NCBI GenBank assembly: GCA_021568835.1
Contig: JAKGSH010000001.1
Coordinates: forward strand, 434,001-498,000
DNA: 64,000 nt
Source of the DNA: Streptomyces sp. Tue 6430
GTDB lineage: Bacteria > Actinomycetota > Actinomycetes > Streptomycetales > Streptomycetaceae
Reading direction: 5' to 3'
Shown: positions 10,610-18,593 of the stretch, one piece after another
Numbering within the stretch: position 1 is the stretch's first letter
Layout of the letters: each line of letters begins with the position of its first letter
Notes under the pieces: model-generated
What the model saw: only the letters and a program-made list of their open reading frames with translations
The model's database searches: none
What the model was told of the DNA's origin: nothing
Program-made: the position numbers and the translations under genes

Positions 10610-12178
10610 GGCGCCACCGGTGCGGCCGGGCCGCACCGGGCGGCGAGGAACGCGCGCAGCGGGGCCCGGTGCACGTCCTCGCTGTCCCACTCGTTCTCCA
10701 GGTTCTCCGTCAGGTGGTGCTCGGCGACGTACTCCCCGTCGCGGTACCAGCGCAGCACCGGATGCAGATAGCGGCCGTCCAGCCCCGACGCGTCCCGCTG
10801 CGAGGGGCGGCCCGCCGACACGTCGAACGGGTCCACCCTGTCGTGGTCGGCCCCGTACTCCAGGGTGATCACCGCGTGGGCGGCCACCTCCCCGAAGTCC
10901 CCGGCGCGCACCGCTCCCGGCACGTGTCCGACCGGGACCTCCTCGGCGTAGCGCATCGTGCCGTCCGGGGCGAGCAGCAGCAGGTCGCCCAGGACACCGA
11001 ACTGCTGCCACAGCGCGGAGGACCGGTTGACCCGCTCGATGATCCGGCCGACGGCCGTCTCGGGGTCCCCGCCCAGCTCCGCCACCGGCCAGGGCTCGCC
11101 GTGGTGGCGTCGGCGCAGCTCCCGGTGCAGGGCGCGGACCGAGTAGCGGAAGCCGTGCACGAAACCGGTGGTGGACTTCTTGAAGTCGCGGCCCTGCGTC
11201 AGCGTCCCGGCGAAGTACAGCTCCGGCACGTTCACCGACTCGCCGACGGCGGTCACGGCGGGGAACCGGCCGTCGACCACCGTCTCGGGCGCGCAACCGC
11301 CGTCGAACACCGACGCGTCGAAACGGAACCCGGTCGCCACGATCACCCGGTCGTAGCGCAGGTCCTTCACCACCTCGTCGACCCGTTCGAAGGCCACCGG
11401 CACGCGGAAGCCGTCCCCGTCCCGCCGGATCTCCAGCACCCGCCCGTCCAGCAGAGCGTTCTGGGACTTGAGCTGGTAGCTGTCCAGGAAGTTGTTGTTC
11501 ACCGCCCGCAGATGACCCACGTAGTGCGACTGCCAGGCCATGCGCAGCGAACCGGAGCCGACCAGGTGGATGACGGCCGCGGTCTCCATCAGGCCGTCGG
11601 CCGTCTCGAAGGCGGAGTTGCCCCGCCCGATCACCAGCACCCGCCGGCCGGTGAAGGCCTCCGGGTCGGGGTCGAACGTGTCGTAGCGCTCGGCCAGTTC
11701 GATGCCGGGAATCCGCGGCAGGTTCGGCAACGGCACCCCGGTGGCCACCACCACGCGCCGCGCCCGCCAGGTTCCCCGGCGGTGTCGGTCACGGTGAACC
11801 CGCCGGCGTCGCGGGAGACCCGCTCCACGGCGGTCCCGTACCGCACCCGGACGCCGGTGCGTTCCGCGAAGTCCGCCAGATAGCGGACCATGTCGTCGGC
11901 CGCCGGGAAGTAGCGTCGGCTGTACCGGGTGAACAGCAGCTCGGGATCGTCGCTCAGCAGGGAGTTCCAGTCCATCCGCAGCCGCAGCTCCGGATCCTCG
12001 TATCCGGTGTGCACCTTGTTGATCGAGATGAGTGTGCGGTGCCGGGGAACCGTGTGAAGAACGTGCCCGGACCGCTGCCGCGCTCCAGAACCACGTAATC
12101 CGCACCGTCGCGCTCCAGGGAGGCGGCGAGCTGAAGTCCCGCCGGCCCCGCTCCGATGATCAGGTAGTCGTGCGCCAT
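10606..12178 (-). CDS. FOXRED2-like NAD(P)/FAD-dependent oxidoreductase 2 (frame broken)
   Basis: Paralogue of the protein at 3885. It starts [20 protein letters not shown] at ATG 12178 and shares [73 protein letters not shown] and [17 protein letters not shown], about 524 residues. Most of the frame is intact from about 12040 to 10606; breaks lie near 12050 and 11765. Two copies in one cluster could act on successive oxidation steps or form a heteromer. It heads the leftward operon and is divergent from the ammonia-lyase gene, with only 61 bases between the two start codons, which contain the shared palindrome. Confidence 0.78.
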
Positions 12179-12202
12179 GGCCCGGAAGCTATCCAGCGGA
12201 TT

Positions 12203-12216
12203 TCAGAGCGCTCTGA
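12203..12216. promoter_or_regulatory. Cluster-specific palindrome TCAGAG-CG-CTCTGA in a divergent promoter
   Basis: TCAGAGCGCTCTGA is a perfect palindrome 24 bases from the leftward ATG (12178) and 23 bases from the rightward GTG (12240). Read leftward it extends to AATCTCAGAG-nn-CTCTGA, as at 3847. One bound regulator could control both directions. No clear ribosome site precedes GTG 12240, so leaderless initiation is possible. Confidence 0.7.
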
Positions 12217-12239
12217 GATTCCCGCCTACCGTCGCGGAC

Positions 12240-13781
12240 GTGCTGACCACCACGGACACCGTCTCGCTCACCGGACCCCTCGATCCCGCCGTCCTGCGCC
12301 GCGCGGCCGAGCCGCTGACCGTCACCGTGGACGACACGGTCCGCGCCCGGCTGGACCACGGGCGCCGCCTCTTCCGCGCCCTGCGCGACGGCGACGGCGG
12401 CACCGGGGGACGGCCGATCTACGGCGCCACCACCGGCTTCGGCGCCCTCGTCGGCTTCGCCGGGCGGGCCGACGAGGCCGACCAGTGCGACAACACCCTC
12501 GCCCACCTCGGCGCCGGCCAGGGCCCCGACCTGCCGCACGGCATCGTCCGCGCCGCCCTGTTGGTGCGCACCCGGTCCCTCGCCCAGGGCCTGTCCGGGG
12601 TGTCCGCCGAGGTCGTCGAACGACTGGCGGAGATGTTCGCCACGACGTTCTCACCCGCCGTGCCGCGCTACGGCTCCGTCGGCGCCAGCGGCGACCTCAT
12701 CCCGCTCGCCTACGCCGCCCAGGCGCTCCGCGGCCGGGGGCACGCCTACGTGGACGGACACCGCATGCCCGCCGCCGAGGCGCTCGCCGCCACCGGACTG
12801 CGCCCCCTCGCCCTGGACGGCCGCGACGCCCTCGCCCTCGTCAACGGCACCTCCGTCACCACCGCGGCCCTGGCCCTGGCCCACGACGCCGTCCGCGCCG
12901 CCCACCGCGCGCTCACCGCCCTGACCTGCCTGCTGACCGACCTGCTCGGCTGCGACCCCGGCTTCCTCGACGCCGACCTGCTGGATGCCTACGGCCACCC
13001 CGGCGCGGCCGACACCGGCGCCCGCATGCGGCGCCACCTGGCCGGCACCGTACCGTCCGGCGGACGCCCGCTGCAGGAGCCGTACAGCATCCGCTGCTCC
13101 CCGCAGTTGCTCGGCGCCGCCGAGGACGCGCTGCGGTACGTCGACGCGGTCGTCGCCGCGGACCTGGCCGGGGTCAGCGACAACCCGCTGTTCTTCCCCG
13201 GAGCGGAGGACGCCGTGGACCCGGACGCGGACCCGGGGGAGGGGAGGGCGGTGCACGGCGGGAACTTCTTCGGGCAGCCCGCGGCGTTCGCCGCCGACCT
13301 GCTCGCCTCCGTCACCGCACAGCTCGGCAACCTCGCCGAACGCCAGCTCGACCTGCTGGTGGACCCGGCCCGCAACGGCGGCCTCCCGCCCATGCTCGCC
13401 ACCGAACCCGGCGCCCAGCACGGCCTCCAGGGCGTGCAACTGGCGACCACCGCCTTCGTCGCGGAGATCCGCCGCTGCGCGACCCCCGCCGCCATGCAGA
13501 GCCTGCCGACGAACCTTCACAACCAGGACATCGTCCCGTTCGGCACCCAAGCCGCCCTGCGCGCCCACGACATGGCCGAACTGCTCGGCCTGCTGTGCGG
13601 CTCCCTCGCCCTCGGCCTGCGCCAGGCCGTCCACGTCGGCGCCAGGCGGCCCACCGCGTCCCGGTGCGCCGCCCTCCTCGACGCCCTCAGCGCCGCGATC
13701 GACCCGGTCGACCCGGACCGGCCATTGGACGCGGACGTCCGGGCAGCGGCACGGGTGCTCGCCACCCACGCCATGTCCTGA
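12240..13781 (+). CDS. Aromatic amino acid ammonia-lyase (HAL/PAL/TAL family)
   Basis: Intact 513-residue protein from GTG 12240. It has the early YGATTGFGAL segment with the catalytic Tyr, the MIO-forming Ala-Ser-Gly in YGSVGASGDLIPLAYAAQAL near residue 148, ALVNGTSVTTAALAL, a QEPYSIRC segment and NGGLPPMLATEPGAQHGLQG. The enzyme removes ammonia from His, Phe or Tyr to give the acrylic acid. The selectivity loop reads NTLAHLGAGQG; the His-Leu pair aligns with that of bacterial tyrosine ammonia-lyases, while histidase has Ser-His and PALs usually have Phe-Leu or similar. A p-coumarate-forming activity is therefore favoured, but aminomutase activity cannot be excluded. Being outside any hut operon and beside the ligase, P450 and flavoproteins, it likely opens a biosynthetic pathway. 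Confidence 0.85.
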   Translation: MLTTTDTVSLTGPLDPAVLRRAAEPLTVTVDDTVRARLDHGRRLFRALRDGDGGTGGRPIYGATTGFGALVGFAGRADEADQCDNTLAHLGAGQGPDLPHGIVRAALLVRTRSLAQGLSGVSAEVVERLAEMFATTFSPAVPRYGSVGASGDLIPLAYAAQALRGRGHAYVDGHRMPAAEALAATGLRPLALDGRDALALVNGTSVTTAALALAHDAVRAAHRALTALTCLLTDLLGCDPGFLDADLLDAYGHPGAADTGARMRRHLAGTVPSGGRPLQEPYSIRCSPQLLGAAEDALRYVDAVVAADLAGVSDNPLFFPGAEDAVDPDADPGEGRAVHGGNFFGQPAAFAADLLASVTAQLGNLAERQLDLLVDPARNGGLPPMLATEPGAQHGLQGVQLATTAFVAEIRRCATPAAMQSLPTNLHNQDIVPFGTQAALRAHDMAELLGLLCGSLALGLRQAVHVGARRPTASRCAALLDALSAAIDPVDPDRPLDADVRAAARVLATHAMS

Positions 13782-15015
13782 CCGCGCGCTCCGCGACCGC
13801 CGGGGGCGACGACGCGCTCTGCGGCAGCCGGAGGGTGAACCGTGCACCGCGCCCCGGCCGGCTCGCCGCCACGACCGTGCCGCCGTGGCTCGTGACGACC
13901 TCCCGCAGCAGGGCCAGCCCCAGCCCGTACCGGCCGCCGCCGCCCCGGTGGAACCGACGGAACAGCCGCTCGGCCTCACCGGCGTCGAAGCCGGCCCCGG
14001 TGTCCGTGACCGCCAGCACCACCGTCGTGCCCGAACGGGACAGCGCCACCTCGATCCGGCCGCCCGGCGGGGTGTGGGCGATGGCGTTGGCCAGCAGCTC
14101 CCCGACCGCCCGGCGCAGGGCGGACGCGACCCCGTCGACCCACAGCGGATGCGACGGCCCGTCCACGCGGACGGTCAGCCCGCGCTCCCGGACGCGTTCC
14201 GCCTCCTCCGCGGCCGCCGAACGGGCCAGGGCCACCAGATCCACCCGCCGCCGCGTCGCCCGCCACGCCGGCCCCGCCGCGAGGGTCGCCGACGACAGCA
14301 GATCGTCCAGCACCTCGCCGAGCCGGCCGAGGGAGGCGACCAGCAGGGCCAGACCGTCCCGGTGCGCCGCCGGCAGCCCTTCGGCCGCCGCCCAGCGCGC
14401 CAGCACCTGCGCCCGCGTGTGCACGTGGGTGATCGGCGTGCGCAGCTCGTGGCTGGCGTCCGCGACGAACCGCCGCTGCCGGGCCAGTGCCTCGGCCAGC
14501 GGCGCCACCGCCCGGCGCCCGAGGACCCCGCCGGTGACGGCCGCGGCGGCCAGCCCCACCGCCTCGGCCACGCCCAGCGCGAACCACAGGTTGCTGCGGT
14601 CGGCGAGCTGGAAACGCAGATCGAACACGGCCTGCACCACGTCGCCGTCGTCCCGGACCTGCGTCCGCACCAGATAGGCGGTGTCCTCGCGCCGCACCGT
14701 GCGCTCGACCGGCGTGCGGGTCAGCCGCACCCGGTCCAGATCGGCACGCAACGGGAACCCGGCCGGCGCGTTCGGCAACGTTGTCGCACCCGGCCCGTAC
14801 AGCCACATGCACCCGGGAGGGCGTGACAGGTCGCCGTGCGCCGCGCCGTAGCGCACTTCACGGCGCACCTGGTCGTCCTGCGCCTGCGTCATCACGGTGT
14901 ACGCGACCCCGCTGACGAGGGTGATCAGCAGGGTGATGATGGCACCGGTGGTCCAGGTGATCCGCCGCCGGGCCCGACGCACCGCCCCGTCCCCGGTCTG
15001 CTCCGGCTCCCTCAC
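13687..15015 (-). CDS. Sensor histidine kinase of an OmpR-type two-component system
   Basis: Starts at GTG 15015, overlapping the regulator stop (GTGA). An N-terminal helix (TWTTGAIITLLITLVSGVAY), an extracytoplasmic part of about 100 residues and a second helix (FALGVAEAVGLAAAAVTGGV) precede the H box FVADASHELRTPITH, the N box GELLANAIAHTPPGG, DTGAGF and YGLGLALLREVV. It should autophosphorylate on His and pass phosphate to the adjacent regulator. The reading ends at 13687, about 95 bases inside the 3' end of the ammonia-lyase gene on the other strand; the last ~30 residues look unlike the family, so the real end may be near 13790 with a missed base. The signal sensed is unknown. Confidence 0.85.
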   Translation of the reverse strand: MREPEQTGDGAVRRARRRITWTTGAIITLLITLVSGVAYTVMTQAQDDQVRREVRYGAAHGDLSRPPGCMWLYGPGATTLPNAPAGFPLRADLDRVRLTRTPVERTVRREDTAYLVRTQVRDDGDVVQAVFDLRFQLADRSNLWFALGVAEAVGLAAAAVTGGVLGRRAVAPLAEALARQRRFVADASHELRTPITHVHTRAQVLARWAAAEGLPAAHRDGLALLVASLGRLGEVLDDLLSSATLAAGPAWRATRRRVDLVALARSAAAEEAERVRERGLTVRVDGPSHPLWVDGVASALRRAVGELLANAIAHTPPGGRIEVALSRSGTTVVLAVTDTGAGFDAGEAERLFRRFHRGGGGRYGLGLALLREVVTSHGGTVVAASRPGRGARFTLRLPQSASSPPAVAERAVRTWRGWRAPVPLPGRPRPMAGPGRPGRSRR

Positions 15016-15692
15016 AACGCCCCCAGCCGGTAGCCGAGTCCGCGGACCGTGCGCACCGCCCTGCGGCCGAGCTTGCGGCGCAGGTAGTACACGTAGGTGT
15101 CGACGATGGACGGCGCGTGCGCCTCCTCGAAGACGATCCGGCGCAGTTCCGCCCGCGAGTACACCGCGTCGGGGCGGGTGGCCAACGCCCACAGCAGCGC
15201 GAACTCCCGTGCGGCCAGGGCGATCCGCTCGCCGTCCGCCAGCACCACCTCCCGGCGTCCGACGTGCAGATGGCCGGAGCCGATCCGCAGCACATCGGTC
15301 GCGTCCAGCGAGCGTCGGCACAACGCCCTCAGGCGGGCGGTGAGTTCGTCCAGGTCGAAGGGTTTGACCAGATAGTCGTCGGCGCCGGCGTCCAGACCGT
15401 CCACCCGGTCGTGCACGCTGCCCATCCCGGTCAGCAGCAGCACCGGCGAACGCACCGGACGGGACCGCAGCCGGCGCAGCAGGTCGAGGCCGTCCAGCAC
15501 CGGCAGCCGCCGGTCGATGACGAGCACGTCGTACGTGCGGGTGAGGCCGAGGTGCAGGCCCCGCTGCCCGTCGGTCGCGACGTCCACCGCGTACCCCTCG
15601 TCCCGCAGTACCCCGGTGAGCAGCTCGACCAGCTCGCGGTCGTCCTCGACCAGTAGTAGCCGCCAGGGATCTCGCGTGTGCTCCTGAGCCAC
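15012..15692 (-). CDS. OmpR/PhoB-family response regulator
   Basis: 226 residues from GTG 15692, chosen because GAGGGAGGG lies just upstream and the family start is close to RLLLVEDDRELVELLTGVL. The receiver domain has the acidic pair in VEDD, phospho-acceptor Asp in DVLVIDRRLPVLDG and Lys in DDYLVKPFDLDEL. The C-terminal winged helix has ALAAREFALLWALA and SIVDTYVYYLRRKLG. It pairs with the overlapping kinase gene. Being next to the ammonia-lyase cluster it may control it, but the cluster palindromes are inverted repeats, while OmpR-type proteins usually bind direct repeats, so control is not established. Confidence 0.9.
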   Translation of the reverse strand: MAQEHTRDPWRLLLVEDDRELVELLTGVLRDEGYAVDVATDGQRGLHLGLTRTYDVLVIDRRLPVLDGLDLLRRLRSRPVRSPVLLLTGMGSVHDRVDGLDAGADDYLVKPFDLDELTARLRALCRRSLDATDVLRIGSGHLHVGRREVVLADGERIALAAREFALLWALATRPDAVYSRAELRRIVFEEAHAPSIVDTYVYYLRRKLGRRAVRTVRGLGYRLGAL

Positions 15693-16025
15693 TGTGCCCT
15701 CCCTCGCCGCAGTCTCGCCAGTCAACGCCTTTGTGACGCACGTGAGTTCCGGGTCCGGGTCCCTGGGGAAAAGGGTGCCGCCGCGTCGGCCGCCGACCGG
15801 CGGGATCACGCCACCGCACATCCGTCCGCAAACCCCCGCAAGGCGGACTCACCTGGGGAAACGAGCGGCACGACCCCTGGATGCGGCCGTGTCGGGCGGT
15901 GCCGGCCGCGTGAAGCGCTGTGGTGGCACCTGGTGCAACACTCATGACGCGGCCCGCATCCTGCTGCGCGAGACGGCCGTGCGGGCAGGGAGCCGACTGC
16001 CCCGCACAGACGAGGAACGCACACG
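15693..16025. other. Intergenic region between response regulator and IclR gene
   Basis: 333 bases without a convincing gene. It should carry divergent promoters. A GGGTCCGGGTCC direct repeat lies near 15749-15760 on the response-regulator side. A short palindrome CACCTGGTG at about 15928 lies about 90 bases before the IclR start and could be its operator. Confidence 0.4.
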
Positions 16026-16796
16026 ATGAAGACACCGCACCAGGAGTCGGTCCTCTCCCGTGCCGCTCGCATCCTGGAGGCGTTCAGCCAGGAGGAGCCG
16101 GCGCTGACCGTCTCCGAGATCGCGCGCCGCACGGGGCTGCACGTGGCCACCGCCTCCCGGCTCGTGGGCGAACTGGTCGCCCACGGTTTCCTGGCCCGGG
16201 ACGACGACCGCCGGGTGCGTATCGGTGTCCGGCTCTGGGAACTGGCCGTTCGGGCGTCACCCGCGCTGTCCCTGAGGGACGCCGCGATGCCGTTCATGGA
16301 GGGCGTGCACGACGTGGTGGGCCACCATGTGCAGCTGGGTGTCCTGGACGGCGACGAGGTGCTGTTCCTCGAACGTCTCTCGGCGCCGAACGCGGTGATC
16401 AACTACACCCGGATCGCCGGGCGGCTGCCCCTGTACGCCTCCTCCAGCGGTCTGGTGCTCCTGGCCCACGGCGCGGCGGACCTGAAGGAACGGCTGCTGG
16501 CCGGCCCGCTCACCGCCTACACCCCGGCGACCCCGGCCACGCCCACCCGGCTGCGCGCCACCTTGGCCGAAGTCCGGCAGCGGGGTTACGCCTACTGCCC
16601 CGGCTACGTCCACGAGGAAGCCCTCGGTGTCGCCGCCCCGGTACGTGGTGCGGACGGGCAGGTGGTGGCGGCGCTGTCGGTCATCATCCCCAACGACGCG
16701 GGCGCCCAGACGGTCGTTCCCGTCGTGCGCACGGCCGCCCGAGGCGTGTCCCGTGCGCTCGGCACGCCACCGGGCGGGAGGAGGGCCGGTGCGTGA
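16026..16796 (+). CDS. IclR-family transcriptional regulator
   Basis: 256 residues. The N-terminal helix-turn-helix is ALTVSEIARRTGLHVATASR, and the C-terminal IclR effector domain contains VQLGVLDGDEVLFLERLSAP, LPLYASSSGLVLLAHG, RQRGYAYCPGYVHEEALGVA and LSVIIPNDAG. IclR proteins often control aromatic acid catabolism. The gene directly downstream, a truncated phthalate-type dioxygenase reductase, fits this: such regulators frequently sit next to vanillate/phthalate demethylase genes. The catabolic target operon has been lost here except for that fragment. Confidence 0.9.
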   Translation: MKTPHQESVLSRAARILEAFSQEEPALTVSEIARRTGLHVATASRLVGELVAHGFLARDDDRRVRIGVRLWELAVRASPALSLRDAAMPFMEGVHDVVGHHVQLGVLDGDEVLFLERLSAPNAVINYTRIAGRLPLYASSSGLVLLAHGAADLKERLLAGPLTAYTPATPATPTRLRATLAEVRQRGYAYCPGYVHEEALGVAAPVRGADGQVVAALSVIIPNDAGAQTVVPVVRTAARGVSRALGTPPGGRRAGA

Positions 16797-16906
16797 CGGG
16801 GGTGTGACATCGGTGCGAACTTCGCCTCTCACTCAGTGAGAATGCCGTCGCGCCGATTCGGCGGCCACGCGCATCCTTCCTGCATTCCACAGACGGAGGC
16901 GACAAC

Positions 16907-17233
16907 GTGGTCGTACACAACCTGCTGCCTGCGGTTCCCCGACCCACCCCCACCCTGTCCTTGCGGGTCCGCGCCAAGGACGTCGTCGCGGACGGCGTCG
17001 TGTCCCTCACCCTCGACCACCCCGACGGGGTCCGGCTGCCGGACTGGACGCCCGGGGCGCACATCGATCTCGCGCTGCCGAACGGGATCACGCGGCAGTA
17101 CTCCCTGTGCGGCGACCGATGGGACCCGTACACCTACCGCATCGCCGTCCTGCGCGAGCCCGCCTCGGCGGCAGAGGGTTCCGGTGCGGGACGTTCGGCA
17201 GGCGCCCCGGGCCTCCGTGGACAGAACACCTAG
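16907..17233 (+). pseudogene. Truncated VanB/phthalate dioxygenase-type reductase
   Basis: A GGAGG ribosome site precedes GTG 16907. The first ~85 residues match the flavin-binding start of class IA oxygenase reductases: LSLRVRAKDVVADGVVSLTL, TPGAHIDLALPNGITRQYSL and DPYTYRIAVLREP. At about 17170 similarity ends, and the reading closes at 17233, overlapping the LacI stop. The NAD-binding and 2Fe-2S domains (normally ~230 more residues) are absent. A deletion that joined this gene to the rhamnoside locus is likely. Confidence 0.75.
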
Positions 17234-18288
17234 CGACCCCGTGGTCCCGCCGTGCTGCCGCGCACCACGAGCCGTGGCGTCATCGTGGTCCGCATGGCCC
17301 TGTCCCGCCGTCCCTCCACCCGCTCGATGAGCATGCGGGCGGCGGTGGAGCCCATGGTGTGCCCGGCCTGGTCGACGCTGGTCAGCTGGACGGGGGCGAG
17401 CGCGGCGAGGGCGGTGTTGTTGTAGCCGGCGAGGGACAGGTCGTCCGGGATGCGCAGGCCCAGTTCGTGGGCGGCGCGGTAGATGCCCAGGGCGGCGACG
17501 TCGGCGCCGGTCACGACGGCCGTCGGCGGGCGTTCGGCCGTCAGCAGGGTCATGCCGGCCTTGAAGCCGCCCTCGTCGGAGTAGGCGGCGTGGTGGACAC
17601 GGGCGTGCCCGGCGAGGCCGTGGCGTTCCATCGCGGCGAGGTAGCCCTCGGTCAGAACGGTCTCGGGAGGGCGTTTCCAGCGGTTGGCCTTGGTGCCCTG
17701 GGCGGAGACCAGGGCGATGTCGCGGTGGCCGAGCCGCACCAGGTGGTCCACGACCAGGCCGGCCCCGACGTCGTCGGCGTCCACGACGGAGTCGTGCGTG
17801 TCGGCGGTGTCGTGATGCCCGATGACCACGGTGGGCGTCGACGCCGCCGTGGCCAGTACCTCGTCGCGCGCGGTGCCCGGCGCGATGAGGATCAGCCCGT
17901 CCATCTGACGGTCCACCAGGGAGCGGACGGTCTTGGCCTGTTCCTCCGGATCGAAGCCGGCGGCGCCGATGAGCACGGTGTACTCGCTGTCGCGGAGCTC
18001 GTCGCGGATGCCGTCGAGGATGTCCGCGAAGAACGCGTTGCGGACGTTGTCCAGCAGCACACCGATCGTGTACGTCCGGCCGCGCATGCCGCGTGCCGCC
18101 GCGTGGGGTCGGTAGCCCAACTCGGCGATGGCCGCCTGGACCTTCTCCCGCATGGCCGGGCTCACGCCGTAGGCGCTGCGCAGCACCTTGGAGACGGCGG
18201 CGACGGACACACCGGCATGCCGGGCCACATCGGTGATGGTCACGCGTCTGCCGCGTCGAGGTTCCCCGGCCCGGTCCATCGTCCACAC
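17230..18288 (-). CDS. LacI-family repressor of the rhamnoside locus
   Basis: 352 residues with the LacI helix-turn-helix VTITDVARHAGVSVAAVSK, hinge region GYRPHAAARGMRGRTYTIGV and a periplasmic-binding-protein-like effector domain (DGLILIAPGT, GHRDIALVSAQG, VVTGADVAALGIYRAAHELG, LAGYNNTALAAL). It is divergent from the importer and glycosidase genes. The palindrome GTGTAACGGTCTACAC lies 21 bases upstream of its start, and a related element lies in front of the importer, so it probably represses both itself and the catabolic operon until a sugar ligand binds. Confidence 0.9.
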   Translation of the reverse strand: MWTMDRAGEPRRGRRVTITDVARHAGVSVAAVSKVLRSAYGVSPAMREKVQAAIAELGYRPHAAARGMRGRTYTIGVLLDNVRNAFFADILDGIRDELRDSEYTVLIGAAGFDPEEQAKTVRSLVDRQMDGLILIAPGTARDEVLATAASTPTVVIGHHDTADTHDSVVDADDVGAGLVVDHLVRLGHRDIALVSAQGTKANRWKRPPETVLTEGYLAAMERHGLAGHARVHHAAYSDEGGFKAGMTLLTAERPPTAVVTGADVAALGIYRAAHELGLRIPDDLSLAGYNNTALAALAPVQLTSVDQAGHTMGSTAARMLIERVEGRRDRAMRTTMTPRLVVRGSTAGPRGR

Positions 18289-18308
18289 TCCGGCTCTCGT
18301 AGGTCTGA

Positions 18309-18324
18309 GTGTAACGGTCTACAC
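18309..18324. promoter_or_regulatory. Putative LacI-type operator, GTGTA-n6-TACAC
   Basis: GTGTAACGGTCTACAC has perfect 5-base arms and lies just upstream of the LacI gene. The arm TTACAC recurs in the partial copy at 18431-18446. Confidence 0.55.
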
Positions 18325-18430
18325 GCTCACCCCGGGGTGTCGTCAAGTGGTCTGCCGTGTCACCGCGTCGTTACGACGCTGTGTCTTGACGAAGGTCGAG
18401 GAGGGATGCAGGGTGTTGCCCACTCGAAGT

Positions 18431-18446
18431 AGAGAACGTTTTACAC
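18431..18446. promoter_or_regulatory. Second putative LacI-type operator near the importer promoter
   Basis: AGAGAACGTTTTACAC contains the central AACGTT palindrome and ends in the same TTACAC half-site as the reverse complement of the 18309 site. It lies about 150 bases upstream of the solute-binding protein start. Confidence 0.4.
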
Positions 18447-18458
18447 AGTCGTACGGCC

Positions 18459-18523
18459 TGCTCGTCACGCTTGCTCGTCACGCCTGTTCTTCACGCTTGC
18501 TCGTCACCCCTGCTCGTCGCCCC
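18459..18523 (+). repeat. Five 13-bp tandem repeats in the importer leader
   Basis: Five in-phase units of consensus TGCTCGTCACGCT (the third is TGTTCTTCACGCT, and the last two end in CCC) fill the untranslated region between the putative operator and the solute-binding protein start. Confidence 0.85.
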
Positions 18524-18593
18524 GGGGCTGTGCACCCGCCCCCGGCGCCGCCCCTCGGCCCCCTGCTTCCTCTACAGCCTTCCTGGAGCCCCC

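Noticed and set aside
15012..15692. Response regulator as the protein binding the TCAGAG palindromes
   Set aside because: Possible but not supported: OmpR-type regulators normally bind direct repeats, and no palindrome copy lies at its own promoter.
13687..16035. Single 782-codon leftward frame spanning the kinase and more
   Set aside because: Only the part below 15015 is kinase. Above it the frame is the out-of-phase reading of the response regulator and intergenic DNA.
18459..18523. Possible CRISPR-like or iteron origin repeat
   Set aside because: Thirteen-base head-to-tail units without spacers, beside no replication or Cas gene.
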